Shown here one piece after another: positions 41,778-50,621 of a stretch of 64,000 nucleotides of DNA. Within the stretch, counting starts at the first letter, position 1. Every line of letters begins with the position of its first letter. Both the position numbers and the translations under genes were made by a program. The DNA is from CAITZA01 sp937915285. GTDB lineage: Bacteria > Desulfobacterota > Desulfomonilia > Desulfomonilales > Desulfomonilaceae. The notes under the pieces were generated by a model. The model worked only from the letters and a program-made list of their open reading frames with translations, searched no databases and was not told the DNA's origin. The stretch spans positions 1 to 64,000 of the forward strand of contig DAISIV010000008.1 in NCBI GenBank assembly GCA_036821825.1, in the 5' to 3' direction.

Positions 41778-43067
41778 ATGAAGGTCCTTTTAGTGGGGTC
41801 CGGTGGCAGAGAGCATGCCATTGCATGGAAACTTTCACAATCAGATCATGTTGACCGAATTTTGGCTACTCCTGGGAATGTTGGGATAGCCGCCGAACCA
41901 AAATGCCAATGCGTAAACATCTCCTCGGACGATATCCCCGGACTACTTAACCTGGCTCTAAAAGAAAAGGTAGACTTGACGGTTGTTGGACCTGAGGCCC
42001 CTCTGTGCTCAGGTCTTACCGATACATTCAGGAAAAAGGGACTTAAAGTTTTTGGCCCGTCTTCAAAAGCCGCCATGCTTGAGGGAAGCAAGGTATTTTC
42101 CAAGTTCCTGATGCAAAAATACGGTATTCCTTCGGCAGCATTTCAGGTCTTTGATGATTTCGAAAACGCAAAAAAACAAATCTCCCTATACGGTTTCCCG
42201 ACCGTTGTAAAGGCTGACGGGCTTGCAGCGGGCAAAGGTGTGTTTGTTTGCGACAATCACGAAGAAGCCTTGAATTCCCTGGATTCCATCATGAACCAGC
42301 GGGTTTTCGGAGACGCCGGCAATCGCGTCATCATCGAAGAATGCCTCAAGGGCGAGGAGGCTTCTTTCATCGCCTTTTCGGATGGAAAAAACGTCATTCC
42401 ACTTGCAGGATCCCAGGATCACAAGGCTGTTTTCGATCAAGACAAGGGGCCTAACACTGGCGGAATGGGAGCTTACTCTCCAGCTCCGGTAATAACGTCT
42501 AATCTTCACGACAGAATTATGAAAGACATTATGATCCCGACGGTTCAGGGATTGGAATCCGAAGGTTCACCGTTTGTCGGATTTTTGTATGCCGGGCTAA
42601 TGATTCAAGATGACGAGGTGAAGGTCCTGGAATTCAACGTGAGACTTGGCGATCCGGAAGCTCAACCGCTATTGTTCAGAATGAAATCCGATCCTTTTCC
42701 ACTCATGATGTCGGCTGCCGAGGGAGACATCGCAGGTATGACAATCGACTGGATGGATGAAAACTCGGTCTGCGTCGTAATGGCTTCCAAAGGATATCCT
42801 GGATCTTACCAAAAAGGTTTTGAGATTTCGGGTATCGACGATGCGAACAGGATAAGTGACGTCAAAGTATTTGTCGCAGGAGCCGGTCAAAAGGACGGAC
42901 GCCTGGTCACAGCGGGTGGGCGAGTGCTTGGGGTTACAGCTCGTTCCATCGGAATAAAATCAGCCATAGAAAAAGCTTATGAGGCTGTTGAACTTATCAG
43001 ATGGGAAGGCGCTCACTTCCGTAGGGACATTGGGAAAAAGGCCTTGTCAAGATTGAATCTGGATTGA
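41778..43067 (+). CDS. purD: Phosphoribosylamine-glycine ligase
   Basis: A 429-residue ATP-grasp enzyme making glycinamide ribonucleotide in purine synthesis. It has the start V-L-L-V-G-S-G-G-R-E-H-A, the P-T-V-V-K-A-D-G-L-A-A-G-K-G ATP loop, G-G-M-G-A-Y-S-P and E-F-N-V-R-L-G-D-P-E, all diagnostic of PurD. Length is normal. ATG 41778 has AGGAG upstream; the longest frame overlaps the previous gene without support. Confidence 0.97.
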   Translation: MKVLLVGSGGREHAIAWKLSQSDHVDRILATPGNVGIAAEPKCQCVNISSDDIPGLLNLALKEKVDLTVVGPEAPLCSGLTDTFRKKGLKVFGPSSKAAMLEGSKVFSKFLMQKYGIPSAAFQVFDDFENAKKQISLYGFPTVVKADGLAAGKGVFVCDNHEEALNSLDSIMNQRVFGDAGNRVIIEECLKGEEASFIAFSDGKNVIPLAGSQDHKAVFDQDKGPNTGGMGAYSPAPVITSNLHDRIMKDIMIPTVQGLESEGSPFVGFLYAGLMIQDDEVKVLEFNVRLGDPEAQPLLFRMKSDPFPLMMSAAEGDIAGMTIDWMDENSVCVVMASKGYPGSYQKGFEISGIDDANRISDVKVFVAGAGQKDGRLVTAGGRVLGVTARSIGIKSAIEKAYEAVELIRWEGAHFRRDIGKKALSRLNLD

Positions 43068-43126
43068 GCTTCCGGGATAATTAGTCACACTCTACAGATG
43101 AGGAAAATTTTTTAGTCTTTATTAAA

Positions 43127-43154
43127 TTGCAGTTTGGTTATACAATCACTGCAA
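43127..43154. repeat. Inverted repeat upstream of the PAS pseudo-kinase gene
   Basis: TTGCAGT (43127-43133) and ACTGCAA (43148-43154) form a perfect 7-base inverted repeat with a 14-base spacer, 66 bases upstream of ATG 43221. The spacing (21 bases centre to centre, two helical turns) fits a dimeric regulator site. No T-tract follows, so it is not a terminator. Confidence 0.45.
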
Positions 43155-43220
43155 ATGAATTGTTTGCATAATTCAGGAATTAATTTTTGCTGAGGGCTGT
43201 TTTGTTAGAGGGGGATGCCC

Positions 43221-45113
43221 ATGAGAATCAGGAAATATGGGGTAATTAGACAGGAGCCCACTGAAGAATTGAATTTGTTAAGAACTTTGGCAGATTCCAT
43301 GCCCATGGGAGTTGTGTCAGTTGTAGGCTTCAGCATATCATGGCACAATGCGGCCTTCAGTTCCATGATCGATCCGGAAATTTGCTCCAATTTCAGTGGA
43401 GAGAATATACACTTCATAACCAACTGTTCCATAGACGAGAAAAAGTTATTGGATCTGGTTTCATCCTCATCAGGCGCAACACACCGAAACTCCTCGATTA
43501 TAAAATGTGAGCGGAAAAACGGGCAACCGTTTCTGGCGCAATTCAATTATTGGTCGGAGACCAGATCCGGGGATACCTCTGAAAAGATTTTCCTGGTTCT
43601 TGAAATTTCCCAGGAGCAGCTAGGCGAAACCCTGAACACTCACATGAACATGCTCCAGGGGATAAGTTTTGAGGACACTATCGACGGCACTTTACTGATC
43701 ATGGGTTCCAGGATTGTGAATGCCAATGACCGTCTTCACGAGATGCTGGGCTACCCCAAGGGTTCATTGCTGGGAGCGGCTCACTGGAAAATCTATCATC
43801 CCGATTTTCAGAGAGAATTGCGCGAACGGGTCAAAGCGCGTTTCAGTTCTGACGAACAGGTGTCATCTTATGAACTGATCATTCAGAAATGTGACGGATC
43901 AATACTACCGGCTCTTGGTTTTGACAGAAAAGTGTTAATTGACGGACACCCGGGACTTAGCGTTCGCCTGAGGGACATTTCAGACATAAAGGCGCTGGAA
44001 TCTCGGAGGATGTTCGAAGACAGGATTGAATATGTCAATAGTGTGATGGGCAGTGTCGCCAATGACTTTAACAACATCCTGATGATAATCATGGGTTGCG
44101 CTCAATTCATGTACAATGACCCTAATGTGACCGTTGCCCAGATGAACAATTTGCAGAGAATTATTCAGGCATCCGAAAGGGCTAAGGATCTGGTTGGTCA
44201 AATGCTGGTGACGACTAGGCGTGGAAGACTACCGCAGGGTTTTTCAAAGCTTTCAATGGTGGTTGCTGACGTAATGAAAATCACTAGGGACAATCTGCCG
44301 TCTAACGTTCATGTATTCCAGCGAATAGAGACTAACCTTGACGTGGCCGTGTTTTTCGATGAATCAGCCCGAGAGGAAATGTCGTCAAAACTGCCAGATC
44401 ATGTGCATCATTTGAACACAATGAACCTTCCTATCCTTATTTCTGTCCGGGATGCCGATGACAGCCCCGATGTGCCTTCACTGCAGCGTGAAAGAGCATG
44501 GCCCAAATCGGTTCAGCTCGACGTCTCAGTGTTGGAAAGCGATAAGGCCAATGGGCTTATTCATCGCTCCTCGATCACGGTCTCCAAAGGGTCGTTCAAA
44601 CCGGTTCCAAACGAACCTGACCCATTTATTTCAGGCTTTCACATGAGGCTCAGGGTTGGAGAAACTCTGAATGGATCGCTGGAGAGTACGCCCAGGACCA
44701 GGATGCATGGGTCGGAGAGAATTCTTCTCGTGGATGACGACGTCACCGTGGTAGAAACCATCAAACAGATGCTTGAACCACTAGGATACATTGTTACATG
44801 CGCTTTTGGCAGCATCGAGGCCCTTAGCGTCTTCAGAAATGATCCACATTTGTTCGATATCGTTCTAACGGACATGGCCATGCCCAAGATGACAGGACTG
44901 TTTCTTGCGCGAGAACTGATAAAACTGCGTGCAGATGTTCCTATCATCGTGTTGACCGGATTTATCGCCGACATATCCATGAATGAGGCCAAATCGATAG
45001 GGATAGATACTGTTCTTACAAAACCTTTTTCTCAGTTCAGGCTGGCGTCGGCAATAAGAGAGACCCTGGACTCCAAAGGAGCGGCCCATCATCTAAGCAG
45101 ACAGAAAAATTAA
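43221..45113 (+). CDS. PAS-receiver protein with degenerate histidine-kinase core
   Basis: A 630-residue protein: two PAS-like domains (about 15-120 and 140-265), a DHp-like helix in which the H-D-F-N-N box reads A-N-D-F-N-N (Asn281 in place of the phospho-acceptor His), a region of about 150 residues with no recognisable N, G1 or G2 ATP boxes, and a complete C-terminal receiver (about 500-620, Asp551 in L-T-D-M-A-M-P-K-M). It cannot be a normal kinase. It may be a sensor that binds a partner kinase or accepts phosphate on Asp551. ATG 43221 has AGAGGGGG upstream. Confidence 0.8.
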   Translation: MRIRKYGVIRQEPTEELNLLRTLADSMPMGVVSVVGFSISWHNAAFSSMIDPEICSNFSGENIHFITNCSIDEKKLLDLVSSSSGATHRNSSIIKCERKNGQPFLAQFNYWSETRSGDTSEKIFLVLEISQEQLGETLNTHMNMLQGISFEDTIDGTLLIMGSRIVNANDRLHEMLGYPKGSLLGAAHWKIYHPDFQRELRERVKARFSSDEQVSSYELIIQKCDGSILPALGFDRKVLIDGHPGLSVRLRDISDIKALESRRMFEDRIEYVNSVMGSVANDFNNILMIIMGCAQFMYNDPNVTVAQMNNLQRIIQASERAKDLVGQMLVTTRRGRLPQGFSKLSMVVADVMKITRDNLPSNVHVFQRIETNLDVAVFFDESAREEMSSKLPDHVHHLNTMNLPILISVRDADDSPDVPSLQRERAWPKSVQLDVSVLESDKANGLIHRSSITVSKGSFKPVPNEPDPFISGFHMRLRVGETLNGSLESTPRTRMHGSERILLVDDDVTVVETIKQMLEPLGYIVTCAFGSIEALSVFRNDPHLFDIVLTDMAMPKMTGLFLARELIKLRADVPIIVLTGFIADISMNEAKSIGIDTVLTKPFSQFRLASAIRETLDSKGAAHHLSRQKN

Positions 45114-45123
45114 TGAAATAACT

Positions 45124-45139
45124 GATTGACACGTCAATC
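45124..45139. promoter_or_regulatory. Palindromic operator upstream of the tetR-family gene
   Basis: GATTGAC (45124-45130), AC, GTCAATC (45133-45139): a perfect 7-base inverted repeat with a 2-base centre, 21 bases before the regulator's ATG. It includes TTGACA (45126-45131), a possible -35, so binding would block the promoter. Autoregulation by the adjacent TetR-like protein is the simplest reading. Confidence 0.7.
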
Positions 45140-45160
45140 GAAAAATGTTAACCGTCTTGA

Positions 45161-45781
45161 ATGATTCGAAACGATGGTTTAACAGAGACGAGAAAAGACA
45201 AAGAAGCTGTGATCCTTGAATCGGCCTGCCGTGTTATCCGAGAGAGAGGCTTCCACCAAGCGCGTATTACCGATATAGCCCAGACAGCGGGCATTTCTTA
45301 CGGTCTGGTCTACCATTATTTCAAGAGTAAAGCGGATTTGTTTGACGCCATATTGAAGGAGTGGTGGACAGATCTTTTTGCGCTGATGGAGGACTGGGAA
45401 AACCAGAAAGCAATGGTAGAAGACCAGCTAGGAGCCCTGGTGATCTATTTTCTGGATCAATATCAGAAGAGGCCAGACCTGGTTCACATTTTCATCACCG
45501 AGATATCGAGATCTGCGTCCAATCTCACGCCGTCGAGACTACATTGGTTCAAGCTTTTCCTTTCCCGGATCGAGGGTCTCATGGCAAGGGCGCAACATCA
45601 GAAACTTTTGAGATCGGATATCAAGCCCAGATATTTGACTTATATTTTTTTAGGGGCTATCGAAAGTTTTATATCGGCCATGGTATTGGAAAACCAGCCG
45701 TTGAAAAGTCGGGCCCAGAAACAGCGCATAGCTACGGGCCTGTTACAGGTTTTTTTGAATGGCGCCAGACCGGTTAAATGA
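45161..45781 (+). CDS. TetR-family transcriptional regulator
   Basis: A 206-residue regulator. The N-terminal helix-turn-helix (about 15-60) is standard TetR (I-L-E-S-A-C-R-V-I-R-E-R-G-F ... I-S-Y-G-L-V-Y-H-Y-F-K-S-K-A-D-L-F). The C-terminal ligand domain resembles regulators of fatty-acid metabolism (FadR/PsrA-like), with I-F-L-G-A-I-E-S-F-I-S-A near the end. The SCP2-like gene follows 26 bases on. A palindrome lies 21 bases upstream. There is no clear ribosome site at ATG 45161. Confidence 0.9.
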   Translation: MIRNDGLTETRKDKEAVILESACRVIRERGFHQARITDIAQTAGISYGLVYHYFKSKADLFDAILKEWWTDLFALMEDWENQKAMVEDQLGALVIYFLDQYQKRPDLVHIFITEISRSASNLTPSRLHWFKLFLSRIEGLMARAQHQKLLRSDIKPRYLTYIFLGAIESFISAMVLENQPLKSRAQKQRIATGLLQVFLNGARPVK

Positions 45782-45807
45782 GGCGTCAATTAGAATAGGA
45801 GATTGTT

Positions 45808-46134
45808 ATGGCACTTACGTCAGTTGAAGATGTTTTCAAGAAAATGCCTGAAGTTTTTAATTCTTCAGCTTCCACCGGGTTGGATCTGGTGTTTCAGTTC
45901 CACATCACAGGTGACCAGGGTGGTGACTGGAATGTGAGCGTAAAAGAGGGCGCGTGCAATGTCGAAAAAGGTGTCCACTCAAGCCCATCGGTATCATTGA
46001 CAATGGCCGATCAGGATTGGCTCGCCATGTGTAACGGTACCCTCAACGGCATGACCGCTTTCATGACTGGCAAGCTCAGAGCTTCCGGGGACATCATGGC
46101 AGCACAGAGAATTCAGTCATTGTTTCCGCTATAA
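45808..46134 (+). CDS. SCP2 sterol/lipid-transfer-domain protein
   Basis: A 108-residue single-domain SCP2-like protein. It has the W-N-V-S-V-K-E-G strand, the S-V-S-L-T-M-A-D-Q-D-W-L motif and G-K-L-R-A-S-G-D-I-M-A-A-Q-R-I near the end. These domains bind acyl-CoAs, lipids or other hydrophobic ligands. It follows the tetR gene in an apparent operon, hinting at lipid-responsive control. AGGAG precedes the ATG. A terminator follows. Confidence 0.87.
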   Translation: MALTSVEDVFKKMPEVFNSSASTGLDLVFQFHITGDQGGDWNVSVKEGACNVEKGVHSSPSVSLTMADQDWLAMCNGTLNGMTAFMTGKLRASGDIMAAQRIQSLFPL

Positions 46135-46156
46135 ATAAGTCTCAGCAAATGACATG

Positions 46157-46190
46157 AAGGGCGCTTTTGTTTTGCGCCCTTTTTTGTTTT
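46157..46190 (+). terminator. Rho-independent terminator after the SCP2 gene
   Basis: AAGGGCGC (46157-46164), a loop of nine T/G bases, GCGCCCTT (46174-46181) and a T-run. It ends the tetR-SCP2 unit and, lying 10 bases from the cobT stop on the other strand, may serve both directions. Confidence 0.88.
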
Positions 46191-46199
46191 CATTATCGG

Positions 46200-47258
46200 C
46201 TATGCTTTTGAGACAGCAGCCTCCTCGAAGGTTGCCACTTCAGTCAAGACTCTGCGTGAAGCCTCCACGACGGTCATGGCAAGCGCAGCCCCTGTTCCTT
46301 CGCCCAGCCTCATGTCCAGATCAAAAAGCGGTTTTTTGCCGAGCTTTGCCAAGGCCGACTTGTGACCGGCTTCGACGCTTTGATGGGCGGCAATCATGTA
46401 CTCCACGCTTGTCGGACATATGGCCTGAGCCACAAGGGCCCCAGCAGTTGTAATAAAACCATCTATGATGACAGGCTTGCCCATGGAGGCCGCGCCTAGA
46501 ATGAGGCCCGCTATGCCTCCAATTTCAAATCCTCCCACTTTTGACAGAACATCGACTGGATCACAGGGATCTGGTTTGTTTAGTGTTAAAGCCTTTTCTA
46601 TGACGGAAACCTTGCGTGCGAACTGGTCATCATCAATGCCCGTTCCCCTTCCGGTGACCTCACTTACCGGCAAACCTACCAGTAGTGAAGTAATGGCGCT
46701 GCTCGGGGTAGTGTTTCCGATTCCCATTTCTCCGCATCCCAATATGTCGTAACGCTCTCCTAAGGCGAGCGCAACACCAATACCGGCCTCAATAGCGGCT
46801 ATGGCCTGTTCACGGGTCATGGCGGCGCCATCCAGCATATTCATGGATCCAGCCGCTATGCTCCTAGAGATGATTTTGTTTTGACTTTCCAGATCGCCAA
46901 GGTTCCCAGACACTCCCATGTCTACTACTACAACGTCCGTTCCTGTAGCGCGTGCCAGAGCATTGACGCCGGCCCCACCATTAACTATGTTTCTGACCAT
47001 CTGGCATGTCACTTCAGCGGGATACTTGCTTACCCCGGAAGCGGCCACTCCATGATCGGCGGCCATGGTCACTATTACCCTTGATTCGATAACGGGCCTG
47101 ATGGTTCCGTAAATTCCCGCTAGATCCAGCGCCAGGTCCATCAGGCGTCCCAAGGCCCAATGCGGCATGGTAAGTTGATCTAGTCTGTTTTGAGCCAGAG
47201 ACCTGCTCTGCTTGTCCTGCGGCTTTATTTTCAGGACTGTCTTGTCCAATACCTTCAT
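46200..47258 (-). CDS. cobT: Nicotinate-nucleotide:dimethylbenzimidazole phosphoribosyltransferase
   Basis: A 352-residue enzyme activating the lower ligand base of cobamides to its alpha-ribotide. The motifs A-D-H-G-V-A-A-S-G-V-S, V-D-M-G-V-S-G, G-C-G-E-M-G-I-G-N-T-T and M-R-L-G-E-G-T-G-A-A-L-A match CobT, including the catalytic Glu in the last. ATG 47258 overlaps the cobU stop as ATGA, and GAGAGG precedes it, so the two are coupled. The 15-residue longer form would start inside cobU. Confidence 0.96.
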   Translation of the reverse strand: MKVLDKTVLKIKPQDKQSRSLAQNRLDQLTMPHWALGRLMDLALDLAGIYGTIRPVIESRVIVTMAADHGVAASGVSKYPAEVTCQMVRNIVNGGAGVNALARATGTDVVVVDMGVSGNLGDLESQNKIISRSIAAGSMNMLDGAAMTREQAIAAIEAGIGVALALGERYDILGCGEMGIGNTTPSSAITSLLVGLPVSEVTGRGTGIDDDQFARKVSVIEKALTLNKPDPCDPVDVLSKVGGFEIGGIAGLILGAASMGKPVIIDGFITTAGALVAQAICPTSVEYMIAAHQSVEAGHKSALAKLGKKPLFDLDMRLGEGTGAALAMTVVEASRRVLTEVATFEEAAVSKA

Positions 47259-47806
47259 TGAGCGTTTCCTCTCTTTAGCTTTACCGGGATGCCGCAACAA
47301 ACCATGAAGACCTCTTCAGAGGCTGAGGCCAGTAGCTGGTTGCAGCGTCCCAGCAGATCAAGGAAGAACCTTGTTTCTGGATTCTCAGGAACAACTCCCA
47401 GGCCAGTCTCGTTACTGACAAAGATGACGTCTCCGCGGATGACTGAGCAGGCCTCAAGCAGCGCCTGGGTAAGCTCTATTAGCATCTGTTCCGAAAAAGC
47501 TTTCTTTTTTTCACTGGAATGAAATATCAGATTGTTTATCCAAAGAGTAACGCAGTCAACAAGGAACAGGTTAAAATGCCCGTTTTTGGTTATGACCTCA
47601 TCCAATTTTATTTCTTCCTCGATCGTTGTCCATATCCGGCTGTTACGTTCGTGCTGATGCCTTTTTATCCTGTCGTCCATTTCCTGGTCTATGGACGGAC
47701 AGGTCGCTATGAATGCATGAGGACCATTTAAAGATTCACCCAACCTTAGAGCAAAATCGCTCTTTCCGCTCCTTCGTCCTCCGATTACAAGGAATATTCT
47801 GCCCAT
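47255..47806 (-). CDS. cobU: Adenosylcobinamide kinase / phosphate guanylyltransferase
   Basis: A 183-residue bifunctional enzyme of nucleotide-loop assembly in cobamide synthesis. The P-loop is G-G-R-R-S-G-K-S (about 8-15). The His that receives the guanylyl group lies in the R-H-Q-H-E-R segment, and V-D-C-V-T-L-W-I-N-N-L is characteristic. Stop overlaps the cobT start (ATGA). No cobS or cobC gene adjoins; those must be elsewhere. Confidence 0.95.
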   Translation of the reverse strand: MGRIFLVIGGRRSGKSDFALRLGESLNGPHAFIATCPSIDQEMDDRIKRHQHERNSRIWTTIEEEIKLDEVITKNGHFNLFLVDCVTLWINNLIFHSSEKKKAFSEQMLIELTQALLEACSVIRGDVIFVSNETGLGVVPENPETRFFLDLLGRCNQLLASASEEVFMVCCGIPVKLKRGNAQ

Positions 47807-48123
47807 TTCAGCTATCTGTCCTAAAGGAAGTTTGCCCGATTAAAAATCGACATCTTACACCAAATCAGCATAAAATATCAGTCGTAACTCAAACTTTTGT
47901 TTTTATTTGCATGTTCAGGCCTGTGATCATATTTTGGCACACAATGGGCTTGAGGTGTTTCGTCACTCAGGCAACAGGCTAAGGATCCTTTTCCGGGATC
48001 ATTTCCACAACCTACTTTCTTAAACTGCGTATGATTTCAAGTCATTCCTGTTGTTAGAAGTTGATTTAGCAATCATCTGATGCTACGTTAACCTGAAATT
48101 AAAACCTGACAGACGGAGTCGTG
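47807..48123. other. Intergenic region between cobU and the acyl-CoA-synthetase-like gene
   Basis: About 315 bases between divergent genes. I looked on the minus strand for a cobalamin riboswitch (B12 box, conserved G-rich junctions) and found none. A short hairpin GGATCC/GGGATC near 47982-47999 is visible but is not followed by T residues. Nothing else supported. Confidence 0.5.
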
Positions 48124-49611
48124 ATGAATCTTAGCGAGATCATAGATAATGCCGCTAGTAACTGGCCGGACCACCCTGCTTTGGTGTTTGAGGATCAGAC
48201 CATTTCGTATGGACATCTTCTTAGCTCTATCAACAGACTTTCCAATGCTTTCATAAAAGCGGGAGTTCAGCGTGGTGACAGGGTCATGACCCTGATGGGC
48301 AATCGTCCCGAATTTGTAGCATGTTACTACGCCGCTATGAGGATTGGCGCAATTACAGTAACGCTAAATCCACTCTCCACCTCGTATGAGTTGAGCCATT
48401 ACATGGCCGAATGCAAACCCGCTGCCGTTGTCTGCGGGCCCGAGCAGGTACATAAATTTGCCGGCATCAAGGATCTACATAGTTATATCAAGCTAATCAT
48501 CACTACGACTCCCATCGATGGGGCTGTATCTTATTCCGAGATCCAGCAGGATTTCTCTGATAAATTCACTGCAGTGAACATGGACAAGCATGATCCTGCC
48601 GTCATAATTTTCACGGCCGGACTTCTAGGCAAAGCGCTAGGCGCAACATTGACTCATCACAACCTTGACACAAATTCGGACCTCCTAAGAGATATTGCCA
48701 AGGTGGGTCCTGAGACTCACGGACTTGCTTTGATACCTTTATTCCATGCTTTCGGGGCATCAACCAATCTGCTGGGAACCCAAAAAGTTGGTGGGACTGT
48801 CTACCTGGTAGAAAAGGTTGATTTTCCCAAGCTCATCCCGTGGCTTAAAAAGGCTCAGATATCGTGGTGCGGGCTTGTGCCGATGGTGTACTACGGATTG
48901 CTGTATCATCCGTCCTGTAAGGACCTGGATTTATCCTCCATAGAAATAGCCATTAGTGGTGGCGCTCATCTATCCTATGAAATATACGAGAAATTCACGG
49001 CCAGGTACGGTATAGACGTTTATCACGGCTATGGACTAACCGAAGCGTCTCCAGTCGTGTCATGGAACAGCATAAAAATTCCCAACAAGCCGAAAACCGT
49101 TGGAAAACCCATCCCAAATGTCACCATTGAGATTCATGATGATGAAGGCGCCAGTCTGCCGGTGGGCGTAGAGGGTGAGGTAGCTATTCAGGGGCCAAAC
49201 GTGATGCTGGGTTACTATGGCAAACCCAAGGAAACAGCGACGGTTATCAGGAACAACTGGCTATATACAGGCGACATAGGAAAACTTGATGAAGACGGAT
49301 ACCTGACTCTTACAGGTCTGAAAAAAGACCTTATCATAACATCCGGTTTTAATGTTTACTGTCAGGAAGTCGAGGAGATTCTGATCAGACACCCGCATGT
49401 TTCTGATGTTGCTCTGGTTGGAATTGACGATCTCATGAGAGGTCAGGTCATAGAAGCCATAGTTGTTCCAGAGCCGGGTTCACAGCCTGAAGACCGGGAA
49501 ATTATCAGATTCTGCAAGGAATATCTCTCGCGGTACAAATGTCCGAGAAAAGTCACTTTTGTGAAGGAAATCCTGAGAGACGCCAACGGTAAAGCCTCTG
49601 GCTGGCGATGA
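48124..49611 (+). CDS. Acyl-CoA synthetase / AMP-ligase-like protein with altered P-loop
   Basis: A 495-residue ANL-family protein. Most motifs are kept: Y-H-G-Y-G-L-T-E-A-S-P, G-D-I-G-K-L-D-E-D-G-Y, K-K-D-L-I-I-T-S-G-F-N-V-Y and a C-terminal N-G-K Lys. The phosphate-binding loop, normally T-S-G-T-T-G-x-P-K-G, reads T-A-G-L-L-G-K-A-L-G (residues 164-173), without the hydroxyl residues and Pro-Lys. The protein may have low or altered adenylation. ATG 48124 has GGAG upstream. pyrF begins 8 bases after its stop. Confidence 0.82.
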   Translation: MNLSEIIDNAASNWPDHPALVFEDQTISYGHLLSSINRLSNAFIKAGVQRGDRVMTLMGNRPEFVACYYAAMRIGAITVTLNPLSTSYELSHYMAECKPAAVVCGPEQVHKFAGIKDLHSYIKLIITTTPIDGAVSYSEIQQDFSDKFTAVNMDKHDPAVIIFTAGLLGKALGATLTHHNLDTNSDLLRDIAKVGPETHGLALIPLFHAFGASTNLLGTQKVGGTVYLVEKVDFPKLIPWLKKAQISWCGLVPMVYYGLLYHPSCKDLDLSSIEIAISGGAHLSYEIYEKFTARYGIDVYHGYGLTEASPVVSWNSIKIPNKPKTVGKPIPNVTIEIHDDEGASLPVGVEGEVAIQGPNVMLGYYGKPKETATVIRNNWLYTGDIGKLDEDGYLTLTGLKKDLIITSGFNVYCQEVEEILIRHPHVSDVALVGIDDLMRGQVIEAIVVPEPGSQPEDREIIRFCKEYLSRYKCPRKVTFVKEILRDANGKASGWR

Positions 49612-49618
49612 GACAGTG

Positions 49619-50416
49619 ATGAGAGATTATTCAATCATTTTATCGGCAGACCTGGCTTCCTCGGATCAAATACTGTCCCTGGTCAGTGATGTGGGCTCAG
49701 ACATTGATGGTCTGAAAATTGGAGTCCCGACATTACTGGAATCCGGGGTTAACATATTACCAAAATTGTCCGACTTGATGGGAAACAAGCCTCTGCTTAT
49801 TGATCTAAAGGTCGCAGATATTGGTTTCAATTCAAGGGGCTTGTGGACAGGAACCAACTCCAAAATCATTTCAAAACTCAAGGGGACCGGAGCTACACAC
49901 GTAACCGTGCATGGATTTCCAGGAGCCGCATCTATCGCTGAAACTCTGGATACAGCCCATGAAATGGGTATGGAGGTACTGTTGCTGCCTACCATGAGTC
50001 ATCCAGGGGCTGAACTATTCTTTTCCATGCAGTTCAACCATTCAATCCTTGGCAAGGTTACCTCCCCGGACATCTTTAGCGGTAAAACGGATCTGACCAG
50101 GGCAGAGGATGTTACTCAAGCCATTTTGATGCTCGGTGAAGCCCTTGGCGCAGACGGTTACATCGGTCCGGCCACCAAACCCGCAGATCTCGAAAAATAC
50201 CGAAAAATAACTTCCCGACGGATATGGTGCCCAGGGTTTGGCAGACAGGACCGTTTAGGCAGAGACATATCCCAGCAACTTGAGGCATGGGCAAGAATCG
50301 TCGGGCCGCAGTCTGCCGCTATTATTGGGTCGCTGATTTTTGAAGCGGAAAATCCTGGGAATGCTGTCAGAGAACTTGTCCTGACACGCAACGAGATTGC
50401 CTCCAGGGTAAGTTGA
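49619..50416 (+). CDS. pyrF: Orotidine 5'-phosphate decarboxylase
   Basis: A 265-residue TIM-barrel decarboxylase making UMP from OMP. The catalytic D-L-K-V-A-D-I motif (DxKxxD) is at about residues 61-67, with the first-strand pattern I-I-L-S-A-D-L and phosphate-site C-P-G-F-G and A-A-I-I-G-S-L-I-F. It is longer than E. coli PyrF because of an insertion after strand 5, and may be an outlying OMPDC-superfamily member, but the motif order fits PyrF best. It lies 8 bases after the synthetase-like gene; no other pyrimidine gene adjoins. Confidence 0.82.
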   Translation: MRDYSIILSADLASSDQILSLVSDVGSDIDGLKIGVPTLLESGVNILPKLSDLMGNKPLLIDLKVADIGFNSRGLWTGTNSKIISKLKGTGATHVTVHGFPGAASIAETLDTAHEMGMEVLLLPTMSHPGAELFFSMQFNHSILGKVTSPDIFSGKTDLTRAEDVTQAILMLGEALGADGYIGPATKPADLEKYRKITSRRIWCPGFGRQDRLGRDISQQLEAWARIVGPQSAAIIGSLIFEAENPGNAVRELVLTRNEIASRVS

Positions 50417-50621
50417 AATACAGAAGTGTGTATAAAACAATTGTAAATTTCAATTAACGGCATGTTTTTGTAAAAAACTCTGGGGGTTCCATCTTTGGAA
50501 ACCCACACTGCCCAAGTATCCGGACGGTTCTTTTGACTACGAATGGATCTTTGGGAATTGGCTGCTGAAGCAAGCCTCGCCGTCATGGATTAATAGGGGA
50601 AATCAACTCAGGAAGGCCACA

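Noticed and set aside
47807..48123. Possible cobalamin riboswitch upstream of cobU
   Set aside because: No B12 box or conserved core found on the minus strand; only a small unrelated hairpin.
50484..50504. A hairpin (GGGTTCC / GGAAACCC) downstream of pyrF
   Set aside because: It has no T-tract on the plus strand. On the minus strand a T-run follows, but no minus gene is upstream, so I cannot assign it.
50158..50586. A 142-codon open frame antisense to pyrF
   Set aside because: It is a mirror of pyrF coding sequence with no ribosome site and no known motif.
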